DNA of 64,000 nt from Isoperla grammatica (GCA_945910005.1 OX246743.1:37231398-37295397); one strand, 5' to 3'. Counted from the first letter of the stretch, positions 1 to 14,199 are shown. Numbers and translations are program-made. Notes: a model not told the origin generated them from the letters alone.

Positions 1-354
1 ATAGTGATTGTATGTGTTTATTTTCATTATTTTATGGATACCAAATTTCGAATCTCGATTCTATTGTAAAAACTGACCGAGCTACACTTGTTTAAAGACT
101 AAAGAAAACAAAGTGGAAATCTGAATTGCTTTATACAATCTTAGATGATAAATAATACAGGACAGTGTTCAAAGTTGCCGTTGAATTACTTCTAATTTAC
201 TGTACGATTGTAACAAGAGACTAATGGGTAATGAATGATATTTGCCCCGAACTAGAATGGAACCCGTGTACGCCAGCTTGGCGGTCTAATTATGATCTTA
301 CGATCTGAAATAATCGTGGGCCACAAGAACCATAAATGTGTAAATTGCTACGTT

Positions 355-440
355 CAGCAATTAGATGAGCTCTTATGCCAGAGCATTGGTACGTTATGTC
401 GGAGTGCGCTGGTTCGATCCCAGTCGGGAAAACTTATTTG
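355..440 (+). repeat. tRNA-like SINE head remnant
   Basis: The stretch has a degenerate A-box-like segment (atgagctcttatgccagagc) and a B-box-like ggttcgatccc near 410-424, spaced as in a tRNA promoter. No acceptor stem can be formed, so it is more likely a SINE head than a functional tRNA. No tail or target duplication was identified. Confidence 0.35.
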
Positions 441-3231
441 CTCCATATACATACAATTAAACAGTACACTGGTTTTGTAGCTAAATGAAGCTATATATTT
501 ATAACATGGGATTAGGTATAAAAAAATACGCACTCTTCACTAGTGACAGCGTCGCCAACAGGTGTGCGTGTGGTTATCCATGGACCCAAGTACAATTGTG
601 AAATGCAACCGACAATGATTCCCAATAATTCATTACTTTCACATTTTTAGTTATTGAATACGGGTATGAAGTAAACTGTGTAGTAGGCAACCTATAGACA
701 CAACGTAATAACACAACACAAACAAATTAATATCTACAAGAAATCACTAAACACAACAGAAACCACAGTAGGCTTATAAGTCTATAACATAAAAGCCATA
801 CGTACATAACCCGTCATACCCCCCTCCCCCCCGTCATATACCCGTTGCTCTGTAATTTAGAACGCCACGACATTGGTCTAAGACAAATCTCAACTTTGTT
901 TTGGTACGGATGTTCCTCGTAAGACACAGGACACTAGGAGCACAGCTAGGAGTGTTTTCAATTTTCATTGAGCTTCAAATCTACAAAAACACAGTCCAAC
1001 TGAAGAGCATTTACCAGACCCACATTTGCGGGCGTTTCACCGCCAATGCAGGTGCACAGTTTAACAATAGCAAAATTCTCAAATTTTTACTCTGTGGATA
1101 TAAAAAAACAAAACAATTCCGTTCCGATAAAAAAACTCACAAAAATATGAATTAAAATATATTTTTAACCATAATTAGACCAAAGTTTGGCCAGTTGTGG
1201 GGGAAATTAGAAACGAGATGGACGGATTTTTCCAAAGCTACAACCTAGCTAATAGTCTAACGAAGAGTACAGACCCAAGCATATTGCTTTATTAAAAAAA
1301 AAAACAGTACTTGATCGGAAAAAACTATGTAATGATTTCAGTCAACAGAAAACAAAACCAAAACACTCGACATGTTCAATGCGAGATAAAGGGAGGTGAA
1401 GACAAGGTCCCTGTTATCCGAGACCATGCAGTCGACCTACCACTTTGTAGCGATAAGATAACTGACACCGAGGGGGGGGGGGGACGCTTACGCTAGTCAA
1501 GAAAACTACTTTCTGTCGTGAAATGATAAAAAAATTAAAATGCACTTTCTAATTTAAAGAACACTTTTGTAATAACAATGCAATTTGAATGGAAGTTGTA
1601 GCGTAATTAGCAGTGCAGCTATAAATAAAATGCGTTCTTGCTTCATTGTGTGAATTGTCATATCAAGCTGAACACACTTTCCTGTTATCTGAGACCACGC
1701 AGTCGTCGGCCACTTTGGAGCGATAACCGACCCTCGCCTTCCGCCCGCATTCCTCTGTGCCCATGAACAGAAGACGTCTTCCATTCATAGACGTCTGATA
1801 AGTTGCCGGCATCCAAATTCAAACCCCGCGTAATTTTGACCAGTGGCGCCTAACTAGCGGATTTGCTTGGTACTAGACGTAGGTATAGGGACACGTTAAA
1901 CATTGCAATATTGATTTTATTCAAAACTTAGAATTTAAGTTAATTATTCTGTTTAATAACTGTTATTCTATTCTTGTTTACTGATTAGACGTTTATTTAC
2001 ATTGTATTCCTGGTTAACTAAATAGTATATGCATTGATGAATAAGACACAAGTATTATATGACTTGCAACTAAGTATATATAATCTCTCAAATAACTTAA
2101 TTTCAAAGCTTCATATTGGTGTTGTTGTGAAAACAAGTTAGCGGTCAGTCAAATATTTAGTCTGCAGATTATCTTCACGTTACGGTAAGCAAAGGTGAGC
2201 ATGGTTTGATTTCGGGTTGGGAATCCGAATAGTGTAGGCCTAATATATAAACATCTTACTACATTATACGGCTGTATTACCACAGGATTATTTGTGGTAT
2301 TACTGCCACACTGTTATCAAGTGAAGTGGTTAATATGTTTGTGAAATGTTTGCCCTTTTCAGTAAAAATATATGCGAGGAGTCCAACGACGAGCAACGTT
2401 GCCAAATCTCACGTTCGTCCTCTTCATTCGGTTCGTCTTTGAAAAGATGTTGAACGCAATAAAAGCCGCGATTACCTCACAGCACCCCCTCCCCCCCCCC
2501 CTAATTCTTTTATCGCCCGGAACACGAACACCGTGCATTCAACATGCAGTTCATTGACACACTTATGAATGTGTCTATTTGAAGTTTATGTAGTTGGTAA
2601 CAGTTAACCTTGCCCGTGTTTTTTTCAACGGTGTGTGGTTTAGTAGAGTTATTTTAGGGCAATCAACTGTTGGTTGGTTGGTTGCATGGTCACCTTGTGT
2701 ACAATGTTTTTATTAGTTGGGGCAGGGTCGGCAAATCATCGCCGTGTACGTGCTGTTTTTATGCGACTACCGAATTGCATAATTCTAGAGTAGAAAGGAA
2801 ATTGAAATCTGTAGAGAATATTCCAAGAAAACGCGCAGCCTAAACGGATTTTTATACGGTTTTTTTTAAAGTTGCAAAAATGTGCAGATATAGTCATGCA
2901 GACAATCGTGCTCAAATCAATTTGTTTTATGAAGATCTGTTATGCAATTATTATATAAGAAAGTAATGCAGGTATTTTAAGAACAAATAAGTTTATTTGT
3001 TTCAACTGTATAATATGCACTCTACGTACTCTTTTTCAGAGCTTTTGGCGGTCTAAGTAGTAAACGATATGTAAAGAGAAATATGGAATTACTCGATGGA
3101 ATATTATTTGTATTTATTTTTAATTTTTTCTTTCTTGTTTTGACTAAAATGATGTGTGATGACATCAATAAAGCTACTTCCATCAGAATAGACTGATAAC
3201 TATTAAATACATAATCTGTGCAAATATTATG

Positions 3232-3480
3232 TGCAAACATAAGGTGCGTGCTGCATCTATCTAACATCAACCTACACAGTTAAATAGTTTGCGATTATAT
3301 TTTATATACACAATATAGTAATCGCCTGTATACAAACGAGTTATTATGCTACGAAATGAATATTATGATATTATGATATTATGCTACGAAATGCAAACAT
3401 GAGGTGCGTGCTGCATCTATGTACCATCAACGTACACAGTTAAATAACTTAAATAGTTAGCGATTATATTTTATATACAC
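3232..3480. repeat. Imperfect direct duplication, about 80 bp, two copies
   Basis: A block containing gtgcgtgctgcatctat, followed by a catcaac/tacacagttaaata segment and gcgattatattttatataca, occurs at about 3232-3310 and again at about 3390-3480 with a few substitutions and a small insertion. It is non-coding and no terminal repeats were seen. Confidence 0.6.
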
Positions 3481-4178
3481 TGTATACAAACGAGGTATTA
3501 TGCTAAGAAATGAATACAACACCCACTTCGTGCTATGACCATGTATGTACACCCACCCCTTACATGTAAATCAAGCGCTGAACAGAAAACTATCTATTTA
3601 CTTATTTGAACGTACCTTGTTGTTTTCCAGTACCAAACCCCAATCTATGATAATAATATGAAGATGTAAGTAACAACACTCCACAGGCGTGTATTCGATA
3701 GCAAGTGAAGAAGCTTTCTGATAGATCAGTGATCTATGTCAGTAGCTGAACATTTCACTGTTTTCAAGAAATAATTAACATAAGGGACTTTTCACAGGTC
3801 CATCACGCATAGAATCTATTTTTGTCTCCATACGCGATGGACTATAGTCGTCGAAAGTGATGCTGTCACTTCCTACACTCATCATCATCATCTGCTTCTA
3901 CTTCTCGTAATAAGCGAGATTATTGATAGCGTAAACATCAACAACGCATGGGAAACAGCTTTGACTCACTCACTGTGTTTGCGATATCTCGAATGTTGTT
4001 AGAAAAGTCCGCCGCCCACGAACCGAGTGTGACAGACGTGTTAGGTTTTGCGATATTAACACGTTCTGTGTCCTTCCAGACTTATTCATACGCGGACTGA
4101 CCGTTCATTGTGTGAGTGAGCGGGAAGTAACCGAGCAAATAATTATGTGGCTTCGTCAGCGGCTTAAATATATACATA

Positions 4179-4181
<3 letters not shown>

Positions 4182-4238
<57 letters not shown>
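4182..4238. repeat. (TA)n microsatellite
   Basis: Pure TA dinucleotide run of roughly 28 units. The apparent Tyr-Ile ORF across it is an artefact of the repeat. Confidence 0.95.
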
Positions 4239-4241
<3 letters not shown>

Positions 4242-4271
4242 TTTAAAACACTGAAACTTTCGTGGCCAGGA

Positions 4272-4489
4272 TTTATGTCAATAAAATTAAAATATTTACG
4301 GGTTATTCCGCCACGTCCTACCTCCATATTTAGCCACGACGTTTCAGGAACCTTATCTTCAACCCTATCTTCAGGGAGTTGGAGTTCGACGCCCTGAAGA
4401 TAGGGACCAAAGGTTCGTAAAACATCGGCACAATATGGAGGTAGGACGTGGCGGAATAACCCGCAAATATTTCAATTTTATTGACATAT
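4272..4489. mobile_element. Foldback (long inverted repeat) element
   Basis: Two arms of about 100 bp are near-perfect reverse complements. The left arm starts with tgtcaataaaattaaaat and runs through ttattccgccacgtcctacc; the right arm reads back through ggtaggacgtggcggaataa to attttattgaca. The loop is only about 20 bp. A (TA)n run abuts the left side. No coding potential or clear target duplication was found, so it is a MITE-like foldback of unknown family. Confidence 0.75.
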
Positions 4490-6240
4490 ATATATTTATA
4501 TATTGTATATTTGTTTTTGTATTATACATTGTGTTTTTCGCCCGTCCATCCCACCGTTTAACAATCTGTATCTACAGCGAGCTACTCTCAGGCTTATTGG
4601 GAGTTTGATCGAACATGTAACCTGCAAACAATAAAATACATTCGTCGTTCAATGTCGTTAGAAAAATATGACGGTTATGTGGGTTTTGTATCATCTGTAA
4701 CGTTTTCCAGAATATTCTTTATTTTATTATTCGTTACCTAATTTATCTTCTTCTGTAAACAAAATTGGTCTTTGTTTTTAGTCATATTAAATGATTATAT
4801 TTATCAAATATTAACTATTACATTTAAAACAATTTATACCTTGTTTATCCAGAACAGTTTTTCTCCACTATACGTTGTACTTTCCTAGAACCAAATTGTT
4901 GTAAATTATTTTTCAATCATTATTCCACGCATACTTTAAATCTAGATACGTATACACAAGAGCTTTGACTTTAATTTTGAAACCACAATTAATTTCCGAT
5001 CAAAGCAAACACTATAAACTAGAGTCATATAAATGTCAAAACTGCTATTGTTTACAACTGATATCCTCGCACTTTACACATGTCCCATATACACCGATAT
5101 CAATGCGTACATTCGTACACTACTGTACACCCAGCAGCAAAACTGCGCCACACACATTAGTAAGGTGCTGTACTAGTTTTATATTGAGCTATACAATCTT
5201 GGCTGAATTTCCGCTTGAGATAATGAACACAGCTTGCGCGCATGCACTAAACCTAAAATGAGACCCTGAAAATCAACAATTGCGCAAAAAAAAAACGCGC
5301 TCCACCCATCCAAATCACTTATGACGATATTATTGAAACAATGTGTGCAATCTGTTGGTTTAAGTTTCAACCTAGGGTTCAACATCCTCTCTCTAAGATA
5401 TATATATAATATATGTATATAATAATATATAATATATATATATATGTGTGTGTAATTTTATTGTTATCCTTGTTTATGATGTTCTATTAATGGCTAAACT
5501 GTTGTACTGAACGTTTTTGTTAAATAAATAAAATACAAAAATAAAAAAATGTGTGGGGGGGGGGGGGGCAGCAGCTCCAAAGATGAGGGTATTGTGTTGC
5601 TTTTTTTTGAATTTAGAATACTTATGATATTTTAGCTTTCTCATAGTTTGGCAACGATACCAATCGAGAAGATGAATGGGTGACTGATACAAAAATATAA
5701 AATTCATGCTGAAGTCAGGAATAGCACATGGAACGCAGGGACCATGACTTATATGTTTATGTCTGGAGTTTAAATGTCCATAGTAAATTTTTAAATACCC
5801 GCTAAATCTATTTTGGTACATTTCCATCGGTGATTGTCTTGGGGGAAAATAAGTTAACTGAATGGTAAATAGTACACCGACCACTACGCCACCAAGTATT
5901 AAAATCATTCGTAAGTTTAAGTATTTTTACTTTTGAAGAAGGTACCGGACAGGTATATTGGTTGATAAATGGGTGGCGGAGGTGAGGGATTTCAAAAATA
6001 ATTGTTTTCTAAAATTTTGCAAATAAATACAATAAAAAGCAAAGAGTAATTTTATTGAACGTCAAACTGATGTAATGTTTTGTAAATCAATCTAATGTTT
6101 GCTAATAAATGTAACACGCATGTACTCAGTCCCCTAATAACAAACTTTTTTCGTATGAATCCCTAGTGTTCTCTCTTCAGATATGAGTAACTAGGTATAT
6201 ATTGGGGAGCTGGATAGTTGAGAAAGAACATTATTATCCT
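4490..6240. other. Gene-free stretch
   Basis: AT-rich with only short, unconvincing ORFs. Contains a short TA-rich patch near 5400-5450 and a 14-base G run at 5555-5568. Confidence 0.55.
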
Positions 6241-6249
6241 AGAATTCAC

Positions 6250-6440
6250 CTTTAAAACCCCTTCAAATGCTGTTATCCAGAAGCGAACCGACTACCTCTC
6301 GAATTAGAGCCTCGCGTATTACCGCTGAGCCACCTATATCGGTCCTCAGTTCCATCGGCCCATGCACCCTCCCATTCCTGGAATACTCCATGATGGAATG
6401 GTCCAGCCTCATCGACCTAATATCCTGCCAAGTCTTGGAG
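6250..6440 (-). repeat. tRNA-derived SINE-like fragment
   Basis: On the minus strand the segment starts with an A-box-like ggctcagcggtaatacgc and is followed about 25 nt later by a B-box-like ggtagtcggttcgc, the spacing of a tRNA promoter. It is similar in layout to the units at 18171 and 18262. The adjacent part on the plus side (to about 6440) may belong to the same element. A functional tRNA cloverleaf cannot be drawn. Confidence 0.45.
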
Positions 6441-6559
6441 CTGCGAGAGGTCTGTTTTGCTTGGCGTATTCACTCGTCGATAAATAAACTCGCACTAAAA
6501 ATATCCACTGACTCTGCCTTTGAGGTCTGGTTGGTATTCGGTCGGTAGACTCTTAGAAC

Positions 6560-9500
6560 AGGCGTGCTAAACTGCCCAACGCAATGTGTGATCGAAACGT
6601 ATTGAAAGAGTTATAGTCTTCCTCATTGATTGGATGGAAGATCGTACGTTCTAATAGATCAAATTACAGACTTTGATCAGCGAACCAAATAATTAAAGGC
6701 CTCCTCAAACTTTTGTGTTGTGATTATGAAAGCTGGGGTTTTTTACGTTTCATAGTTTGGCAATGATCCAAATCGAGACGGTGACATCCACCATAAGACA
6801 AACATATCCAACCCAGGATTCGAACCCATTCAGGGGCACGGCAAACAATTTACAAATCAATAGTCAACATACATTCGTGACCAACAATTATCAGTAAACA
6901 TATCGGAAAGAAATTGAGTTCAGAAAAGTTTTAGAGTAAATACATTTGATCACCTCTTTACCCTTGATTTACGTATGTCGCATACTGTATACTATAGACG
7001 CTTGTATTTGATGATAATTTGACACCGCCCATCATTCTGTTTGTACAACACTATACAAAAATTCTTTTATGGTTCGATTCGGGTGAAAACCCATAATATG
7101 AGTAATATTTTTTACAACAATGTTGCGAATTCAACAGAATAATGTCTTCCTTGGTAAATATCGCTATCTTGAATCCTTGCGATAACTGGAATGTGTGTTT
7201 ATTCCAGAGTTTAATGCTCGCCACGCCCCTAGCGGCAAACATAGGAAACAAAGCAATGAAAAGTTGCACAATGCGAATGCACATGACGAACATAAGCATC
7301 ATGTATTTTTTTAAACTTTACTTTTTTTTGTACATGTGGTATTTCTTCTTTATAGTGGCGATTATCAATAGAGGCGATGTGATTGTGAGGGTTATCGAGT
7401 GGGTTCTTTGTGGGAGGTGCCGGAGGACAAGTGGAGGTCGAAAGTCAAGAATAGAGATTGTTTTTATTTAGGTTCAACCAAAATGAAAATGACGATTCGT
7501 TTCAGAATCATTTTTGGTTTTCGTGATATTTCGTTTCGACCAAAATACGAAGTGGTTCAATTCAATCCAAATTCTGTTCGACTGAAACGAAAATCAAGGT
7601 TTAGTAAGAAATTACTGTGATTCAAACCTATAGCATCTGTGCGGTGTGCCTATAGCTACAATCAAACTGCAATAGCCAATAGATCACAGTCATATACATA
7701 AGCTAGAAACACACAAGATACAGTGTCGAGAAAAATTTGATAAATTATCGGAACTGACAAAAAAAAAGAAAGATATAAGAAGATAGTAGGTAGTTCTTGG
7801 TCTGAGCACGTTGTCATTCCAGTGCGGAACTATATCATCAAGTATTGAGGGAATCGAACCTGCGACATCTTACATGTGAGTCTCGCTCGTTACTACAAGG
7901 CAATTAACGCTATACAACAGAACGCATCAAACACATTTCCATCTATCATTCCACCAACTAATCCGTTTCCTGGACAAAAACCCACCACATGACGGGACAT
8001 AGAAATCTGTCTCCCTCTCTGTTACAGATATCTTTATCCAGCAGAGTAGAGTGGTATGAGTGAGTGCTCTTATCTCTGATGTCTGGGCCTCCTGATAAAG
8101 AACGCAATTATACAGGATATAAACGCGAAGAATAAACATAAAACATCACCGCTTTACTGGTATCTAATTACACCAACACACTCACGAGTTATGATTTTAA
8201 TCTTGTAAAAAGTGTTATCTTAAACGATGCGAGATGCAGTAGGTCTCGAAGGGTTAATATTAATGTTGGGGTTTATTCGGTCTATTAACTGTTGCCCTGT
8301 ATAGTCGCTACTGTTTTTGTAACGTGTTGTAATTGGGACGTTCAGTCGGGATGGTATTTGTTTTTATGTATTTTATATAAACAGATATTGAGTTGAAAAT
8401 ACTATAGTACAGTTACATTATAAAACGTTAAACAGTCTAAATCCATAAAAAAACGTGTTCATTAGACAATTATGAATGTAAATTTAATATGACAATTTTG
8501 TGTTTTCAAAGAAGTTTTACAATTTGTATTACATTTATTTAGCCTCTCTTAAAAATTAAAAAATTGAATTTTAAATTGATTTTTTTTTTTTTAGTGAGAT
8601 TTTCAGAAGTCTGCTTATGGTATGGCATACGATATTCAAAATTGTTTTATATTATCATAGTTTATATTTTACACAATTGACATTGTTTTATTTCTAATTC
8701 AGTATGGATTTCCATTTATTTATACAGTTACAAACTGTATCACAGTAGACTTTCAATTGGGAATAATTAATTATCTATTAACTAATATTCAGGTATAAAA
8801 CTGATAAATACACGAGTCCATAGAGGCATAGACTTTAAGCGAATACCTCACCTCTTCCTATAACCTTGATCTCCACGTTCTAGTAAACGTCCAACATCAC
8901 CTTTGTTTGTTTTTCCAACAAAACATTTTACATTGTCATTGAACTATATATTTAGTAGATGACCATTGACCACCAACCTAACCACACGATGGGGTAACAC
9001 CATCGCCAGATTTCGATATTCGCTCGATCCATTCACACTCGCACCCTTGACTCTCGATCGATCACGTCTCGCAGATCGAATCGAAAAAGAGGAAAAAAGC
9101 TAAAAAACACAATCGTGTGAAAGTCTCACGTTGATTGGACACATTTGTCACATCCACAGCTGCTGACACAGTCACGTCCGCCAATGTGTAGATTGCGCTT
9201 GCGTAAGACGCTACCTTGGTTCCGCGGTGAGAGAATGAATATATTTTTAAGTTCAATTCGTTTTACCGCAACGGTATAATATAACCGTTCTCCTCCATAA
9301 CAGGCCGGAACATTCATTGTTAGTTAGTAGTTCATGTGTGGAATTGGTTTGTAGCCACAAATAAAACATATAAATAAATACAAAGCGTACGATAATGTTA
9401 TGCGGGAGATTGTGGTCTCCATTTTTTTCACGCTAAGGTATTAATGATTTGATCAGTTTAGCTATTTATTGATTTATTTATAATAGTTACCAAAATGAGA

Positions 9501-10800
9501 TAATATGAGATCTTCATAATTAGCATGGTCCGGTGACTATACAGATCCACTAAATTTCAACGTTCTTACACTTCTCATTATCCTCTACTCTCCTATATCC
9601 CCCCCCTCCCCCCCTCAGAAAGTGGTTATGACGATGACATGGTTCTTCCTGAAACAAAAGTCAAAGCTTTGCAACTCTTCTAACTGCTATCCAAAGAATC
9701 AACGTTTGGAAGAAATATGTTAGTTCGGAAAATTCAAACAGAGAGTTTCAAGTAGTTAGATAATTTATAGATGGTTTGAAGCTAAATATTAGAATAATAA
9801 TACTTTACTAGTATTACAACTATAAACAATAAATACATTAAATGATGCATTAATTAATTGATTATTAAAAAAATAAATTTTTAAGAACTGATTTTCAGTG
9901 GGGGAAAAACTGATTTCATGCCCTTGGGAGTGAAGGCTCCCCCTATTGCCCTCTCCCCCCCCCCCCCCCCCGACTGGAAACACATCTCCCTTAGTAAGAT
10001 TAAACTAATCCTCCAATACGAGATTTCAAACTTATCAAGCACGGAAACGCGTTACCTCGTAAGTAAGTAACCTATCCTTCCGTGAAGTACCGTAGACTTT
10101 GTGATAACAATGTAAGCCAAAGTCGCGGCCACGCAAGGGCATTGGGTGAAGGCCTTGCCTCGCCTGCCCGCATGCAACACATCTGTTATCACGTAATGTA
10201 TTCGGTCCATCAGCTGTCTGCGATATGACTCAGGGCGATAGAGGACCGAGTTCGATGCCCACTGCAGACAAGTAGTGTTTTGTTAAGCCAGCGACACACG
10301 AAAATATATTTGTTTTGAAAACATAAATTTCTTTGCTAGCACACGGAAAAAATGTTTCTGGTATTGGTGCCATGACGTGATTCGAATCTCATCATTGTTT
10401 TTGTTTTTGGCGCCCCGTTACACGGTTGCTATAACCTATCAAAAGTGGTAAAAATGTACTAAATATGGATTACACAACTCACCTTAGAACCTCTTCAAAT
10501 TTAGGGATCTGCTCCAAAAGAAAATTGTCAATCAATTTAGCAAAGTATGAAATAAATATACCCGTATAACCTCGTATGTCATCGGCAAATCCTTCGTTGC
10601 CAACCCAGATGACATTGAAACTGTAAATATCCCCGAACAGTCCGACCTTGACGATTGGCTGTTGCTCCCCCCCCCCCCCCCCTCCCCCCGCCCCCACTGA
10701 TCATTCTTATACGCGAGGCGACTGAGTGTGCATGCGCCGAAACGGTATTGATTAATTAAACGCTTTGCCAGGGCCTTCGGGGAGACTAGACGGTAAAGTA
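6560..10800. other. Gene-free stretch
   Basis: No recognisable exon. C runs occur near 9600-9615, 9955-9971 and 10670-10690. A weak B-box-like site lies near 10250 (gagttcgatgccc) and another, in reverse, near 7850. Confidence 0.5.
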
Positions 10801-10810
10801 GAAGTTTGTA

Positions 10811-11311
10811 TCGTAGGCGTTACCTTTGCCATATCCAGGATTCGAAGAGGAAAAAGTGGAACATGTATCGTAGGCGTTACCCTTGCCATATCCAGGATTC
10901 GAAGAGGAAAAAGTGGAACATGTATCGTAGGCGTTACCCTTGCCATATCCAGGATTCGAAGAGGAAAAAGTGGAACATGTATCGTAGGCGTTACCTTTGC
11001 CATATCCAGGATTCGAAACGAAAAAGTGGAACATGTATCGTAGGCGATACCTTTGCCATATCCAGGATTTGAAGATGAAAAAGTGGAACATGTATCGTAG
11101 GCGTTACCTTTGCCATATCCAGGATTCGAAGAGGAAAAAGTAGAACATGTATCGTGGGCGTTACCTTTGCCATATCCAGGATTCGAAGAGGAAAAAGTAG
11201 AACATGTATCGTGGGCGTAACCTTTGCCATATCCAGGATTCGAAGATGAAAAAGTGGAACATGTATCGAAGGCGTTACCTTGGCCATATCCAGGATTCAA
11301 AGAGAAAAAAA
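10811..11311. repeat. 57-bp minisatellite, nine copies
   Basis: Nine head-to-tail units begin with tcgtaggcgttacc at 10811, 10868, 10925, 10982, 11038, 11095, 11152, 11209 and 11266. The unit is 57 bp (19 codons) except the fourth, which is 56 bp. On the minus strand the unit reads as a 19-residue Asn-Pro-Gly-Tyr-Gly-Lys-Gly repeat; the one-base deletion breaks that frame into two overlapping ORFs (11381-10752 and 11091-10786). The plus strand is also open. No splice context or start was found, so I call it a minisatellite with coding-like period rather than a gene. Confidence 0.85.
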
Positions 11312-11319
11312 TTAAGACT

Positions 11320-12090
11320 ATGGATTTTGGTGGAAAACGTAGAAGTTTGGGGCGAAGACCCAGCGAATAAAGTCGATGCATTTATGATTTCTCTACGTTC
11401 CCTCTCACGTAATTGTTACTTTATTTTATTTCATCGAAGCTCTGTTGTTTGAGAGTATTTTTGTTATATTTGTTTAAATTTTGTTCAAATTATTTTTTTA
11501 TTTTATTCAAGCCCAAATCGGTTGAAATTTTATTAGATTAACCTTTTTTGTTGTATGTTCGATATAACTATTTATGGATAGTATGAACAATTATATGGAT
11601 GGGTTATACAAAAGTGGGACAAACTTTGAGAATACAAAAAAGATTCACAACCGCGCCAATTATGGTAAAATAACGAAACGACATTGGCATGGGCTCTAGA
11701 AATATGTTTGATTTAAGTAATCAAATGACGTTTATATTTGTGCGAGCCCATCACTGTTATGACTAACAACCCTTCGTCTCAATTAGCCTTACAACCTACC
11801 TACAAACCTCACAATAAACTCCGGTTCCTTTCCTTGTACACTTGCGAAATATTTGCAAAGAACTCGTTCTTTATACAATTCTCTGCTCTGAAAACTTCGT
11901 CGATTCAAAGATAAATTATGCGAAACGTAATTTGATTTGGCAACGTGGGGCTTTATAGAGAACAAAAACCATCTGCTTGAAGGCCCCTATTGTCCGGCAT
12001 GGTGCATGTGTGTGTGAGTGTGTGAGTATACCACATACGTTCAGGGCGGTCGGTAACCCATGTTAGCCTGGCCTCACTCTTACTCACACA
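11320..12090. other. Gene-free stretch
   Basis: Low-complexity T/A-rich DNA followed by unique-looking sequence. A short gtgtgtgagtgtgtgag patch lies near 12010. Nothing else supportable was seen. Confidence 0.5.
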
Positions 12091-12091
12091 C

Positions 12092-12537
12092 CAGTGGCGT
12101 AACTCAAAATTTCAGGGCCCATAATTAGAGACCTGCACGGGTGCGGGCCCGGGCACGGGCCTTGATATGTCTATTAAGACGGGCCCGGGCTGGGCCAGGG
12201 CCCACATATCACTGATTGAGGAGGGATGTTTTCGATTTTTTTAAAATTGCTAATTGCTATGAAAGAAAATTATTGTTCATTTATCAAAAATTCCCGAAAC
12301 TTTAAGCAACCCATTAATTTCCCGAAATAGTTTTAAGTTCCAGTTCCAAAATTTTGGTTGTAATTCTTCTTTTGTTACTCACTTTCGCTGGCAATAGTTA
12401 CTGATTTCGTTTAGTCTTATCTCCTTTTCATTATCACCCTGTCGATCGTATTCCTTGCCAAATACTACAAAAATCAACTATCTGCTTTAACAGTTGAACG
12501 GGCTTTTACACCATAAGGGAGTTGAGTTACGCCACTG
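12092..12537. mobile_element. hAT-type MITE
   Basis: The two ends are a perfect 16-bp inverted repeat, CAGTGGCGTAACTCAA at 12092 and its reverse complement ending at 12537. This start is typical of hAT elements. Flanks actcacac (12082) and actcacgc (12538) match at 7 of 8 positions but are offset by 2 bp on the left, so the 8-bp target duplication is imperfect. The interior has a GC-rich gggcccgggc patch near 12150-12200 and no ORF. Confidence 0.7.
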
Positions 12538-13829
12538 ACTCACGCTCCCACTTATGCACTCAACTCACACTCACACATGGTTGCATTGCGCAAACGTCTC
12601 TGGACCGGGACCTGTCTCCACTTCAAATGGATACAGGCACAGTAGTTCTTAGTCCTTTCATTATTAGCGTAGCCATATGGCAACAGTGGAATTGGAATGT
12701 TGTCCCAGCTTTAAAACACACCTCATTGACTTCTCACTTATTTAAAAAATTTGGTACAAAGTTTTCTCTTAAGGGGGCATTTTTTCCAGTTTCTTTACCG
12801 TGACTGGTATAACTTTTGGAAGTAATTAAAAATGGAGATGTGTAAAAAAAATAGACAAAATACGGATGTTTTCAAATGTCCCAGAAATTGTATCAATCAA
12901 TAATACCGGTTCTCTCGAGATTGAACTTAAAATTTAAAAAAATATGATAATGTTTCAGAAAGTATTTATAATCTTTAACTTGTTTGACAGAAAAATCAAT
13001 TTCCCCTAAAAATTTTGAAAATACTCAAAATCCACATTTACAAATTTAAAAATTAAGATCTATTTTAAATTATGGACGATAATTTGGTTACCTTTCGTTC
13101 AGCTATGATTAAAAGTTGACGCGAGTGAAAAACGCGTATTAGCGCAATTGGAGATCGCTGTTTAGAGCAATCCACTATCCAAAATTACCACATTCGCAGG
13201 TTTCGAAATTTCACATTTTCACCTCTTAAAAATGTTCCATTGAGATTAAATGTGACTGCACTGCATCTAAAACCTAAAAAGCATCTTTCTACAGAATGTC
13301 GCCTCTTGTTGGTCGGAATTTTGACACGACCCTTCCACAAACCTTGAGGACAACATGTTGCTATTATGCTATGCAGTGTTCTACAATTTTCCACGATAAT
13401 GAAATATTAGTTTGATATGACCGTGACAGTTAACTGACCATATGCAAGGGCTTAAACTGGAAACCCTTTTCGTTTGAGGCGGAGAATGAGGATTTCCTGG
13501 TGACTCCACATGGTCATCACAATAAAACCCAATATAAATAAACAAGACTGACCATACATCACTTCCCGTGTCAGTAAATAAAATGTCATCGCTCTTTGGG
13601 AAACAGTTTGACCTTTTCATATTATCACATGTCCTGTCCTACCACAACCTCGCGATTTAGAAAACGGATACACAGATCCTATGACAACACAAAACTATAG
13701 ATACAAGTAAAACATATTAAGACAAGTAAAACATATAAAGTAAAACATATTAAGATGGCCCAGGGTTCGATTCCCAGATCTAGGAGCGGTTCTTAACAGA
13801 ACTTAACATTTTACTGGACGATACTAAAA

Positions 13830-14190
13830 AAATGGTGGATTTTGGAGCCGTCGTAGCAACGAAGCACAACATAGGAATACATTTCGAGGGGGGGGGGGGG
13901 AATGGTACGAGATAAAAATGTGCAAATGGTGGGGGGGGGGGGGAGGTTACCCTGTACTTATTCTACCCCGGCCACTTCCCATCTATTTTTATTTCTCATT
14001 ACTAATGTGTGTAAAGGGTGGATATTTTGGAGCCGTCGTAGCAACGAAGCACATAATACATTTCGAGGGGGGGGGGGGGGAATTGTCACAAGATGAAAAT
14101 GTGCAATGGGGGGGGGGGGAGGGAGGGGTACTCTGTACTTATTCTACCCCGGGACACTTCCCATCTATTCTGATTTCTCATTATTAATGT
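13830..14190. repeat. Tandem duplication of about 180 bp with G runs
   Basis: Two copies share ttttggagccgtcgtagcaa, gaagcacataatacatttcg, a 12-13-base G run, an ATG-rich spacer, a second G run, and ctgtacttattctacccc followed by cacttcccatct. A diverged relative of the first block occurs once more near 32955-33000. It is non-coding. Confidence 0.75.
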
Positions 14191-14199
14191 GTGTAGCGT

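Larger units (their letters stand above)
1..4170. other. Gene-free AT-rich stretch
   Basis: No ORF here resembles a known family and no chain of splice-compatible exons was found. The stretch contains a tRNA-like B box near 410, a 12-base G run at 1472-1483, a C run near 2491, and a partial direct duplication at 3232-3310 and 3390-3480 described separately. Confidence 0.6.

Noticed and set aside
10811..11311. CRISPR-like array
   Set aside because: Units are contiguous tandem repeats with no unique spacers, in an animal genome; the 24.2-kb array was dismissed for the same reason.
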